Positions 1 to 6,038 of a DNA stretch of 11,407 nt are shown one piece after another; the first letter of the stretch is position 1, and each line of letters starts with the position of its first letter. The position numbers and the translations under genes were made by a program. Below the pieces are notes generated by a model that ran no database searches, was not told the DNA's origin, and saw only the letters and a program-made list of their open reading frames with translations. Source of the DNA: an uncultured Gammaproteobacteria bacterium (GTDB lineage: Bacteria > Pseudomonadota > Gammaproteobacteria > Ga0077536); contig CAIPNE010000136.1 of NCBI GenBank assembly GCA_903866355.1, positions 1-11,407 on the forward strand, given 5' to 3'.

Positions 1-2
1 CG

Positions 3-497
3 CTGATCGACCGGGTCTACGAAGTGATGTTCCTCAACCGCTGGAATCCGCGCTGGCACGGCCTGCTCACCGACCGCGCCCAGCCGTTGGGGGCGCGCCT
101 GAAAGCGTTCTATCAAGATTACAATCGCAGCATCGACCGCTACGAGGTCATTCGAATTTCCTTGTTCTCGGCGCTGCGCAACGAGACCATCAGCCAGCGC
201 TATGTGGCGCGGATCCGCGCGCAACTCATCGCACCCATCGCCGAGGAATGCCGCGCGCATCTGGGGCTGGCTCCGTCCAGCGAGTTGCCCGTAACCCATT
301 TGGAAGAACAACTCGTACTCGGCCTGCATGCCACGGTCATCTACGGCATCATGCGCAAACATGTTTTTCACGCGGCAGCACCCACCGATACCGATTTTTT
401 GATCGAACTCTACGTAGACGGCTTTATGCACCACGCTGGGGTCGCTTTCCGGCGAGTGCTCGCCCGGGTGCAGGCGCTGGCCGCACCCGCTGGCTGA
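3..497 (+). CDS. TetR/AcrR-type regulator, C-terminal part (5' end outside window)
   Basis: The reading frame is open from the left edge and gives 164 residues before TGA, starting LIDRVYEVMF. The visible part is all helical and resembles the ligand-binding and dimerisation half of a TetR repressor. The LIDRVYEVMF segment sits where the helix after the DNA-binding helix-turn-helix usually runs, followed by a segment typical of these proteins (LKAFYQDYNRSIDRYEVIRI). The helix-turn-helix itself lies before position 1, so the family call rests on the C-terminal pattern only. It reads toward the SMP-30/XdhC/MocA genes, 58 bases away, and could regulate them or genes upstream; nothing here decides. 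The GTG at 24 is an internal codon and not the start. Confidence 0.6.
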   Translation: MIDRVYEVMFLNRWNPRWHGLLTDRAQPLGARLKAFYQDYNRSIDRYEVIRISLFSALRNETISQRYVARIRAQLIAPIAEECRAHLGLAPSSELPVTHLEEQLVLGLHATVIYGIMRKHVFHAAAPTDTDFLIELYVDGFMHHAGVAFRRVLARVQALAAPAG

Positions 498-555
498 ACG
501 CCCCTGCGTCAAACTATTTTTGTGAACAATTCCGACAGTTAAGCCCGAGGCCAAC

Positions 556-1470
556 ATGAACTATTCCATCGAATGTGTGGCGGCAGATAGCAACGAATTG
601 GGCGAAGGCCCAATTTGGGATGTCCAAGAACAAATGCTCTATTGGGTGGATGGGACTGGCCGCCGGGTGGGTCGACCCTCCATCTGGCGCCTCAATCCGC
701 GCACCGGTGAAAAGCGCTCCTGGCGGTTGGATCACGACGTGGGCGCGCTGGCGCTGCGCGAGAACGGCGGCGCCGTGTTGGCGTTAGATGATGGCTTCTA
801 CACCTTTGATTTTGAAACCGAGCGCCTCGAACTCATTACCCGCATCGACGCCAACGAGCCGCGCAGTCGCCTGAACGATGGAAAATGCGACCGCCGTGGA
901 CGCTTTTTAGCGGGCGGAATGGACGATCGGGAGGAATTGGGGCTGTGCAGTTTGTGGCGGCTAGACCCAGATTTCTCCGTCACCCAACTCGCCCAAGGCA
1001 TCATCTGCTCCAACGGCCCGTGCTGGAGCCCAGACGACCGCACTTTTTATTTCGCCGACACCTTCCAACAGCAAATGTGGGCTTACGATTACGATTTGGC
1101 CAGTGGCACGCTGAGCGGTCGCCGTGATTTTGCGAACACTCACAACGAGTCCGGCTTTTTCGATGGTTCCACCGTGGACGCGGAAGGCTGTGTCTGGAAT
1201 GCGCTGGTGATCGGTGGCGAACTCATTCGCTACACCCCGGACGGCGAAGTGGAACGGCGCATCGGCATGCCGGTGCGCAATCTCACCAGCGTCACGTTTG
1301 GCGGGCCTAATCTGGATGAAATCTACGTCACCTCCATGGCACGGGTGCGCCACCCCGCGACGCACGCGCATTTTACCAAACAGGTACAGCCGCAGTTTGG
1401 CGCGGGCAGCTTGTTTCGGATTCGCGGTCTTGGCATCCGTGGGATCGCCGAACCCCGCTTTGCGGGCTGA
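556..1470 (+). CDS. SMP-30/gluconolactonase/LRE family beta-propeller protein
   Basis: A 304-residue protein of the SMP-30 (regucalcin/gluconolactonase) family, six-bladed propellers that usually hydrolyse sugar or other lactones with a divalent metal. The expected metal ligands are all present: Glu17 in LGEGPIWD, Asn107 in RLNDGK, Asn153 in CSNGPCWSPD and Asp203 in FFDGSTVDAEG. Length is normal for the family and there is no signal peptide, so it is probably cytoplasmic. The ATG at 556 has a GAGG at 547-550 with a 5-base spacer. XdhC begins 11 bases after the stop, suggesting one transcript with xdhC and mocA. A lactonase beside molybdenum-hydroxylase maturation genes could serve an oxidation that yields a lactone, but that link is inference and the substrate is unknown. 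Confidence 0.88.
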   Translation: MNYSIECVAADSNELGEGPIWDVQEQMLYWVDGTGRRVGRPSIWRLNPRTGEKRSWRLDHDVGALALRENGGAVLALDDGFYTFDFETERLELITRIDANEPRSRLNDGKCDRRGRFLAGGMDDREELGLCSLWRLDPDFSVTQLAQGIICSNGPCWSPDDRTFYFADTFQQQMWAYDYDLASGTLSGRRDFANTHNESGFFDGSTVDAEGCVWNALVIGGELIRYTPDGEVERRIGMPVRNLTSVTFGGPNLDEIYVTSMARVRHPATHAHFTKQVQPQFGAGSLFRIRGLGIRGIAEPRFAG

Positions 1471-1481
1471 GGGGTAGTGCG

Positions 1482-2423
1482 ATGATCGCGCGTTATCTCA
1501 ACGATGTCCTACCCACCCTCTTGGCGTGGCGAGCAGCCGGCCACGCCGCGGCGCTGGCCACTCTGGTGAGTGTGGATGGTTCGGCACCCCGCCCCCGAGG
1601 TAGCCAAATGGCCATCCGCGCCGACGGCGAGGCGGTGGGTAATCTCACCGGCGGCTGTGCCGAGGCGGCGATCATCGCCGAGGCCCAAGCCCGGCTGGCG
1701 GCCGGTACCAACCGCCTGCTGCGCTATGGCAAAGGCTCGCCCTATATCGACATTCAATTGCCCTGCGGCTCGGGCATCGACGTGTTTTTTGATGTCACCC
1801 TGCCGCTGGCCGATTTGGCGTTGATCGTAGACGCCAATGCCGCACGCAGGCCTGCTACTTTGATATTTCACTTGGACACCCTGTTAGCACGGGCACAGCT
1901 AGCGCCAGATAGCAGCGACACGGCACACCGTTGGGCGCGCTTGTGCGAACCACCCCTGCGGATAGTCGCTTGCGGCAAAGGCCCGCTGGTGCCGCTCATT
2001 GCGCAACTCGGCAGTGTGGCGGAATTCGAAGTGGCAGTTTTTTCTTCCGAAGCGCAGACCCTAGAACTCGCGCGGCCCTACGCGGCCAGCACGTTCGCGT
2101 TGACCACTCCCGCAGCTTTTCAGTGCGGTGAACTGGATCACTGGACGGCCTTTGTGTCGCTGTTTCACGAACACGACTGGGACCCCCCGATTCTCGTGCA
2201 AGCGTTGGCTTCGAAGTGTTTTTACATCGGCGCGCTGGGCAGTCAGCGCACCGCAGCCGCACGCCGCGAGAGCCTGCTGGCGCTAGGCCTCGAGGCCGCG
2301 GCGATCGCCCGCATCCGTGGCCCGGTGGGGTTGAACATCGGGGCACGCAGCCCGCCTGAAATTGCCCTCGCCATCCTGGGCGAGATTATCCAAACTCGCC
2401 GCCTGCCGCGCGCCGCGCCGTGA
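1482..2423 (+). CDS. XdhC/CoxI family molybdenum hydroxylase maturation protein
   Basis: A 313-residue XdhC/CoxI-type protein. Members bind molybdenum cofactor and help its sulfuration and insertion into xanthine dehydrogenase, CO dehydrogenase or related hydroxylases. The N-terminal XdhC_CoxI domain shows GSAPRPRGSQM (33-43), GNLTGGCAE (53-61) and PCGSGIDVF (94-102). The C-terminal Rossmann-like XdhC_C domain runs from about residue 158 and carries YIGALGSQRTAAARR (248-262) and GPVGLNIGARSPPEIA (280-295), strong family signatures. The usual glycine-rich G-x-G-H turn is altered to ACGKGP (163-168). A GAGGGG at 1469-1474 precedes the ATG by 7 bases. It overlaps the MocA-like gene by four bases, a usual sign of translational coupling. 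The target hydroxylase is not in the window. Confidence 0.88.
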   Translation: MIARYLNDVLPTLLAWRAAGHAAALATLVSVDGSAPRPRGSQMAIRADGEAVGNLTGGCAEAAIIAEAQARLAAGTNRLLRYGKGSPYIDIQLPCGSGIDVFFDVTLPLADLALIVDANAARRPATLIFHLDTLLARAQLAPDSSDTAHRWARLCEPPLRIVACGKGPLVPLIAQLGSVAEFEVAVFSSEAQTLELARPYAASTFALTTPAAFQCGELDHWTAFVSLFHEHDWDPPILVQALASKCFYIGALGSQRTAAARRESLLALGLEAAAIARIRGPVGLNIGARSPPEIALAILGEIIQTRRLPRAAP

Positions 2424-3043
2424 GCAAACGCCTCGCAGCGGTGGTACTCGCAGCGGGTTTTAGCCGGCGCTACGGTGAGGTCAACAAGCTCCATGCAATG
2501 CTGGCGGGGCGCCCGGTGCTGGCCTGCGCGCTAGCACCCTTGGCGACCCTCTCACTGCAAACCTGCTGGGTTGTTACCGCCCCCGAAGACCTGCCTGCCG
2601 TGGCCCTGGCCACGGCCGCAGGGGCCAATTGCGTAGCGCACGCGGGTCGCGCTGACGGTTTGGGCAGTTCGTTGGCGCGCGGCATCCGCGCACTGGTGGG
2701 CGAGTTGGATGGCGTGCTCGTGGTATTAGGCGATATGCCGCGGATTACGCCGGCGGTTTATCGCACGCTCATCGACGCTTTCGAGGACTTGGATAACACC
2801 GCCATTGTGCAGCCCAGTTGGGCGGGACGCGGTGGTCATCCGGTGCTGTTTGGAGCCGAGTATTTAGCCGATCTGGCCGCGTTAGGTGGCGACCAAGGCG
2901 CGCGCGCCGTGTTGCTTAAGCATGCAGCGCGGGTAGTTAAACTGGACTGCGGCGAACCCGGGGTGTTGCTGGACATCGACACCCCAGCCGATTTGGCGCG
3001 TGCCCTAGAGCCCGCGCCTGAAGCCACCCAAGTTAACCGCTAG
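2420..3043 (+). CDS. MocA/MobA-like nucleotidyltransferase (probable molybdenum cofactor cytidylyltransferase)
   Basis: A 207-residue protein of the MobA-like NTP transferase fold. The nucleotide-binding signature is LAAGFSRRYGEVNKL (10-24). GLGSSLARGI (80-89), the metal-binding VVLGDMPRIT with Asp105, GRGGHPVLF and a late LDIDTPADL follow in the usual order. Such proteins attach CMP (MocA) or GMP (MobA) to molybdopterin. The XdhC neighbour favours MocA, which makes the cytosine dinucleotide cofactor of hydroxylases. The start is GTG at 2420 within the XdhC stop (GTGA overlap), without a clear Shine-Dalgarno of its own, so translation probably depends on coupling. Its TAG stop at 3041-3043 overlaps the stop of the convergent cupin gene. 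Confidence 0.85.
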   Translation: MSKRLAAVVLAAGFSRRYGEVNKLHAMLAGRPVLACALAPLATLSLQTCWVVTAPEDLPAVALATAAGANCVAHAGRADGLGSSLARGIRALVGELDGVLVVLGDMPRITPAVYRTLIDAFEDLDNTAIVQPSWAGRGGHPVLFGAEYLADLAALGGDQGARAVLLKHAARVVKLDCGEPGVLLDIDTPADLARALEPAPEATQVNR

Positions 3044-3807
3044 GCGACTTTTTTAGTGGGTCGGCGCGCCGGCGCTGCTGCTGCAGCCGGTACTGGCGCA
3101 GGTGCCGCGGTTTTCCGCACGGGTGCCGCGGCCTTCTTGGCCGTCACTTTTTTAGCCACTGTCTTTTTGGCTGTGGCCTTTTTAGCCGTCAGCACGGGGG
3201 CTGCGCTGTCGCTAGTGAAGGTCTTACCACGCCCGCGCGGATCCATTTCCAGTAGGCCCGCAGTCGCCAGTTCTGCCATCGCTTCACGCGAGAATTCTGC
3301 CGCCGGCGCGTCCCCTGAAATCACAAACATCAGCGTTGCATATTTGCGTTTGGAGCCTTTGCTCACGTTTTCAAAACGGCGCATCACGCCCGGCGGAAAA
3401 GAAATAACGTCCTGCGGCTGTAAGTCCACGTGTTCTACTCGCCCACGTGCATCTTCCCAACTGGCTCGCCACACGCCGGTGACCCCAATGAAGGTCTCGT
3501 TGGTGTCGTGGTTGTGCATCATCGGCCCCTTGCCCGGCAGCGCGCGGCAAAAACCTAAATTAAAACCCTCGGAAATCTTGATGGCAGACATGCGCGCTGC
3601 TTTGTCGCCCACCGGCGACACCACGCCAGTGCCAGTATCCGGCGGCGGCTGAAAACCGATGACGTTATACAGAATGCGCTCAGCGCTAGGGTGATAGCTG
3701 TCCGGCAAACCACCATCGGATCCCTTGAGATCGGCAAAGCGCGCAACCCGTTTTAGCATGTCACGACGGTTCACTGGTTGACGCGGAATTTGTTCTTCAT
3801 AGGACAT
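3040..3807 (-). CDS. Cupin-domain protein with lysine/alanine-rich histone-H1-like C-terminal tail
   Basis: A 255-residue protein in two unlike parts. Residues about 70-165 form a single cupin barrel. Motif 1 fits G(X)5HXH(X)3E(X)6G exactly, with Gly92, His98, His100, Glu104 and Gly111. Motif 2 (FPPGVMRRFEN, 137-147) keeps the P-x-G and Asn, but Arg143 stands where the fourth metal ligand, a histidine, is expected, so metal binding may be altered or lost. From about residue 205 the protein is low-complexity: four tandem five-residue units of the form [TV]AKK[ATV] (207-226), then Ala/Pro/Lys/Arg-rich sequence to the end. Such tails resemble histone H1 and AlgP-type proteins and suggest nucleic-acid or polyanion binding. 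Start ATG at 3807 follows a GGGGGAG about 7 bases upstream on the coding strand. The enzymatic or binding role is unknown. The cupin call is firm, the tail function is inference. Confidence 0.82.
   Translation of the reverse strand: MSYEEQIPRQPVNRRDMLKRVARFADLKGSDGGLPDSYHPSAERILYNVIGFQPPPDTGTGVVSPVGDKAARMSAIKISEGFNLGFCRALPGKGPMMHNHDTNETFIGVTGVWRASWEDARGRVEHVDLQPQDVISFPPGVMRRFENVSKGSKRKYATLMFVISGDAPAAEFSREAMAELATAGLLEMDPRGRGKTFTSDSAAPVLTAKKATAKKTVAKKVTAKKAAAPVRKTAAPAPVPAAAAAPARRPTKKVA
3130..3189 (-). repeat. Four tandem 15-base units encoding the AKK pentapeptide repeat
   Basis: Within the cupin gene, codons 207-226 read as four consecutive pentapeptides TAKKA, TAKKT, VAKKV and TAKKA. The period is 15 bases. 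This is a coding microsatellite-like repeat that could vary in copy number between strains. Confidence 0.8.
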
Positions 3808-3974
3808 GGCATTCTCCCCCTGTTTTGCGTAGCGAAATTTTTCGCCGAATGGAATAACGGATGCGCATAAATTAACCGATGCCTGTCCCAGCGTACATGC
3901 CCTGCGCTATCGTGGCTGGCCCCGTTGCGACGATGGTCAGGCATTTTGATGCGGCGATGAACCATGATTTAAAA
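3808..3974. other. Upstream region of the cupin gene, no gene seen
   Basis: This AT-richer stretch lies before the cupin start. It holds the cupin ribosome binding site at about 3814-3820 and a small perfect hairpin, GCGAAA (3832-3837) with TTTCGC (3840-3845), separated by two bases. I see no convincing -35/-10 pair on the minus strand. A short open frame here has no recognisable protein features and I do not call it. Confidence 0.5.
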
Positions 3975-4016
3975 GCCCCAAAGGGGCGACATTTGGTAGC
4001 CCTGGGAAAGTGATAG

Positions 4017-4035
4017 CCCAGGGCAACGCCCTGGG
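4017..4035. repeat. Perfect 8-bp stem-loop, left copy
   Basis: CCCAGGGC (4017-4024), loop AAC, GCCCTGGG (4028-4035). It is the exact reverse complement of the stem-loop at 4167-4185. Confidence 0.85.
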
Positions 4036-4166
4036 AGAGACCGGAAAACATGTCTAGCCCTGAAAGGACGAAACCTGCGCGCGTCGGCGAATAGGTTTCC
4101 GCGCCGCGGTGCGGAACTGTCTTTCATTTCGCCCCTTCAGGGCTGGGGATATTGTTGACCATTGGA

Positions 4167-4185
4167 CCCAGGGCGTTGCCCTGGG
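4167..4185. repeat. Perfect 8-bp stem-loop, right copy
   Basis: CCCAGGGC (4167-4174), loop GTT, GCCCTGGG (4178-4185). All 19 bases match the reverse complement of the left copy at 4017-4035. Confidence 0.85.
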
Positions 4186-4238
4186 CATCACATTTGGCCC
4201 CGTTGGGGACAGGCACCGTCAGCTTGGTCTATCGCATG

Positions 4239-4286
4239 GCGTGCCGTTGTGGCGATAGCCGTGCGTGCCGTTGTGGCGGTGGCCGT
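4239..4286. repeat. Tandem duplication, two 24-base units
   Basis: Unit 1 (4239-4262) and unit 2 (4263-4286) both begin GCGTGCCGTTGTGGCG and match at 22 of 24 positions. The two differences are A in unit 1 and G in unit 2. The period of 24 keeps the reading frame, which is why a spurious open frame runs through it. Confidence 0.85.
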
Positions 4287-4435
4287 ATCGGAACGCCAGA
4301 TGGAACTCAGGTCTGGCGAGGAGAAAGTCGCCGCCCCTCGTTGTGACCCACGAGCAGCGGGGAAATTAAATGCTGCTACGCAACATTTAAAGGGTAGACT
4401 GCCAGCACTTGAATCGTCCAACACGCCACCAGCGT

Positions 4436-4441
4436 GGGAGG
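4436..4441 (+). promoter_or_regulatory. Ribosome binding site that fixes the GNAT start
   Basis: GGGAGG lies 5 bases before the ATG at 4447. This supports that start over the in-frame upstream codons within the repeat region. Confidence 0.7.
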
Positions 4442-4446
4442 TCTTT

Positions 4447-4989
4447 ATGTATCGCCTCGTTCACTCCCTCACCCCCCTCGATCGCCCTCGTCTCGGTGCC
4501 CATTTTGTGGCGCTGGACGATACCGACCGCCGCCTGCGCTTTGGGGGCGCATTACCCGACGACATGCTGTTGGACTATGTGCAGGGCATCGATTTTTCGC
4601 GCGACCGGGTATTCGCGGCATTCGATTCGGCGTTTGCCGTGGTTGCCGTAGCCCATCTGGGGATCCGCGAAGGGACCGCAGAAATTGGCCTCAGCGTCCT
4701 GCCGGCACATCGCCGCGAAGGGCTGGCATTACGGCTGATCGAACGCTGCCGACGCAGCGCCATCGCACAGGGCTGCGGGTCGTTATGGGTACATTTTATG
4801 AGCGAGAATCAGGCAATGACGCGACTCACCCACAAGTTGGGCATGAGCGTTACGGCTTCGCAGGGCGAAGCCGACGCCCGTTTAACCCTGCCGCAGGTCT
4901 CAGCCCTCGCACTGGGCATTGATCTGTACGCCAACCAGATGGACGCCATGCTTGGCGTCCTGCGCCACTGGACCGTGCGCGCCGCCTGA
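4447..4989 (+). CDS. GNAT family N-acetyltransferase
   Basis: A 180-residue protein with the GNAT acetyl-CoA-binding core at about 78-133. The strand AEIGLSVLP is followed by the pyrophosphate-binding turn R89-R-E-G-L-A94, matching Q/RxxGxG/A, then a long helix and the SLWVHFMSENQAMTRLTHKLGM segment that ends the fold. The N-terminal 70 residues fit the variable substrate side and the last 35 are a C-terminal helical extension. GNAT enzymes transfer acetyl groups to amines on small molecules or proteins; the substrate cannot be told here. The frame is open further upstream to 4162, but that part is repeat DNA, and GGGAGG before 4447 argues for this start. It stands alone between the repeat region and a convergent gene, so it is probably monocistronic. 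Confidence 0.85.
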   Translation: MYRLVHSLTPLDRPRLGAHFVALDDTDRRLRFGGALPDDMLLDYVQGIDFSRDRVFAAFDSAFAVVAVAHLGIREGTAEIGLSVLPAHRREGLALRLIERCRRSAIAQGCGSLWVHFMSENQAMTRLTHKLGMSVTASQGEADARLTLPQVSALALGIDLYANQMDAMLGVLRHWTVRAA

Positions 4990-4992
4990 GGC

Positions 4993-5010
4993 CGCGGTGT
5001 TTAAGCCGCG
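4993..5010. terminator. Weak hairpin between convergent GNAT and LLM genes
   Basis: CGCGG (4993-4997) and CCGCG (5006-5010) form a 5-bp stem with an 8-base loop. It spans the 11-base gap and the end of the minus-strand gene. No T-run follows, so termination by this hairpin is uncertain. Confidence 0.25.
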
Positions 5011-6020
5011 TGCACCCGGGCGATGAGTTCCGGCCAGCGGCTAAAGTTGCCGTCGCCCCCCATGGTGGAATACAAGGAAACGCGGTCGAGCACGCCGTCG
5101 TAGCGCGCCCGCAGCAGTGTGCCTATTTCACCGGGCGCGCCAAACACCGCCATTTCTTCCAACAAGCGGTCGGGCACATGGTTGCCCATCTCGTTTAATT
5201 TACCTTCGCGCATCAGTTGCGCCATCTGCTTAGACAGCTCACTCCAACCGTGGAATTCGAGCACGGCGGCATAACTGGGCGTGGAAGAATAGAAAGCAAT
5301 TTGGCGACGCACAGCGGCTTCCATGGTGGCGCGTTCGGCCGGGGTCTCACCGGTAATGACAAACACCGGCGAATAAATTTCGAGATCAGCCACCGTTTTT
5401 CCGCGCGTACGCGCACCTTCGTCCAAGGCGGGTCGCACGACTTCTTTGAGATAGGGCACCGTGTGCATGGGATGTACGTGGAAACCGTCGGCCACCTCAC
5501 CCGCGGCTCGGCACATCCGCGGATTCACGCCCGCCAAGTAGACGGGAATTTCCGGGTGTTCGTTCGGGCCTGGATTAAAAAATTCGTTAATCAGCTTGAA
5601 CTGATAATAAGGCCCCTCGTAGCTGGGTCGGGCACCGGTTTGGAAAGTTTCCCAAATCGCGCGCACGCAGCGGATGTAATCGGTCACACGGGCCGCCGGG
5701 TGATCGAAGGGCATAGAGAAGCGGCGCTCTACGTGTTGGCGAATCTGCGTGCCCAAGCCCAAGCGAAAGCGACCCTTGGAATAGCGCTGCAGGTCCCAAG
5801 CCATTTGCGCTGTGGAGAACGGTGTGCGCGCGAAGGCGACAGCAATATTGGTGCCGATGCCCAGCGTGGTGGTCGCCGCGGCGGCGAACGCCAGCGGGAA
5901 AAAAGCATCGTGCGCAGCTTCGAAAGTCCACGCGCAATCAAAGCCCAGTGCTTCCATCGCCTGCGCGCTCTGCGCTACCTCGGCGGGTAGCGCGGCCGGT
6001 AAGAGTGTGTCAATTTTCAT
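5001..6020 (-). CDS. LLM class flavin/F420-dependent oxidoreductase (MSMEG_2256-type)
   Basis: A 339-residue luciferase-like monooxygenase family TIM barrel. The start MKIDTLLP, the segment GIGTNIAVAFARTPFSTA (about 54-71) and SKGRFRLGLGTQIRQHVERRF (about 81-101) match the subfamily usually labelled probable F420-dependent, MSMEG_2256 type. VAGV-like NPRMCRAAGEVADGFHVHP near 165-185 and the late FGAPGEIGTLLRARYDGVLDRV are also typical. It probably uses reduced FMN or F420 on a small organic substrate; the cofactor cannot be settled from sequence alone. Length is normal and there is no signal peptide. The ATG at 6020 lies 18 bases after the NYN-LOTUS stop, so the two genes are probably co-transcribed. 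A GAGA about 8 bases upstream is the only Shine-Dalgarno candidate. Confidence 0.87.
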   Translation of the reverse strand: MKIDTLLPAALPAEVAQSAQAMEALGFDCAWTFEAAHDAFFPLAFAAAATTTLGIGTNIAVAFARTPFSTAQMAWDLQRYSKGRFRLGLGTQIRQHVERRFSMPFDHPAARVTDYIRCVRAIWETFQTGARPSYEGPYYQFKLINEFFNPGPNEHPEIPVYLAGVNPRMCRAAGEVADGFHVHPMHTVPYLKEVVRPALDEGARTRGKTVADLEIYSPVFVITGETPAERATMEAAVRRQIAFYSSTPSYAAVLEFHGWSELSKQMAQLMREGKLNEMGNHVPDRLLEEMAVFGAPGEIGTLLRARYDGVLDRVSLYSTMGGDGNFSRWPELIARVHAA

Positions 6021-6038
6021 TACAGATTCTCGTTGTCG

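Larger units (their letters stand above)
3975..4208. repeat. Inverted pair of REP-like palindromic arms (BIME-like element)
   Basis: The left arm (about 3975-4074) and the right arm (about 4123-4208) are imperfect reverse complements. Each carries three modules in the same order when read toward the centre: a CCCCAA[AC]GGGGC palindrome, a long palindrome (19 bases, identical in both arms after reversal) and an AGCCCTGAA[AG]GG half-palindrome ending in CGAAA. The left arm has about 16 extra bases, including a CCCTGGG at 4000-4006 that could pair alternatively with 4017-4023. The centre (4070-4114) folds on its own: GAAACCT (4070-4076) pairs with AGGTTTC (4093-4099), and a CCGC/GCGG arm spans 4099-4114. 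No transposase and no target duplication is visible, so this looks like a non-autonomous repetitive extragenic palindrome element. Confidence 0.72.
4209..4446 (+). other. Structured leader upstream of the GNAT gene, chain of hairpins
   Basis: No convincing gene. The stretch carries several inverted repeats in a row: CTATCGC (4229-4235) with GCGATAG (4252-4258); CGCCAGA (4294-4300) with TCTGGCG (4312-4318); CTCGT (4337-4341) with ACGAG (4350-4354), flanked by CCCC/GGGG; and TTAAATG (4366-4372) with CATTTAA (4384-4390). A 24-base tandem duplication at 4239-4286 lies among them. An open frame runs through the area in phase with the GNAT gene, but its translation is repetitive and lacks family similarity. 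It may be a structured 5' leader, an operator region (the TTAAATG dyad) or decayed repeat DNA; the sequence does not decide. Confidence 0.45.

Noticed and set aside
520..529. TTGT-GA-ACAA dyad between the TetR and SMP-30 genes as a TetR operator
   Set aside because: The arms are only 4 bases and no second copy is seen, so it is not distinguishable from chance.
3056..3652. 198-codon plus-strand open frame opposite the cupin gene
   Set aside because: The apparent hydrophobic repeats (FLAVTFLATVFLAVAFLAV) are the antisense image of the AKK-repeat tail, not a membrane protein.
3771..3965. Small minus-strand open frame overlapping the cupin start
   Set aside because: It overlaps the cupin coding sequence in another frame, has no recognisable motif and no good ribosome binding site.
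3975..4208. CRISPR-like array
   Set aside because: There are only two arms in opposite orientation with unequal spacing, and no regular spacers or cas genes.
4162..4446. In-frame upstream extension of the GNAT protein by 95 codons
   Set aside because: Its translation covers the right REP-like arm and the 24-base tandem duplication (RAVVAIAV, RAVVAVAV), with no family similarity. GGGAGG before 4447 marks a better start.
5217..5990. 257-codon plus-strand open frame opposite the LLM gene
   Set aside because: It is antisense to a clear LLM oxidoreductase. Its translation is Arg/His/Gly-rich without family features, as expected from GC-rich antisense frames.
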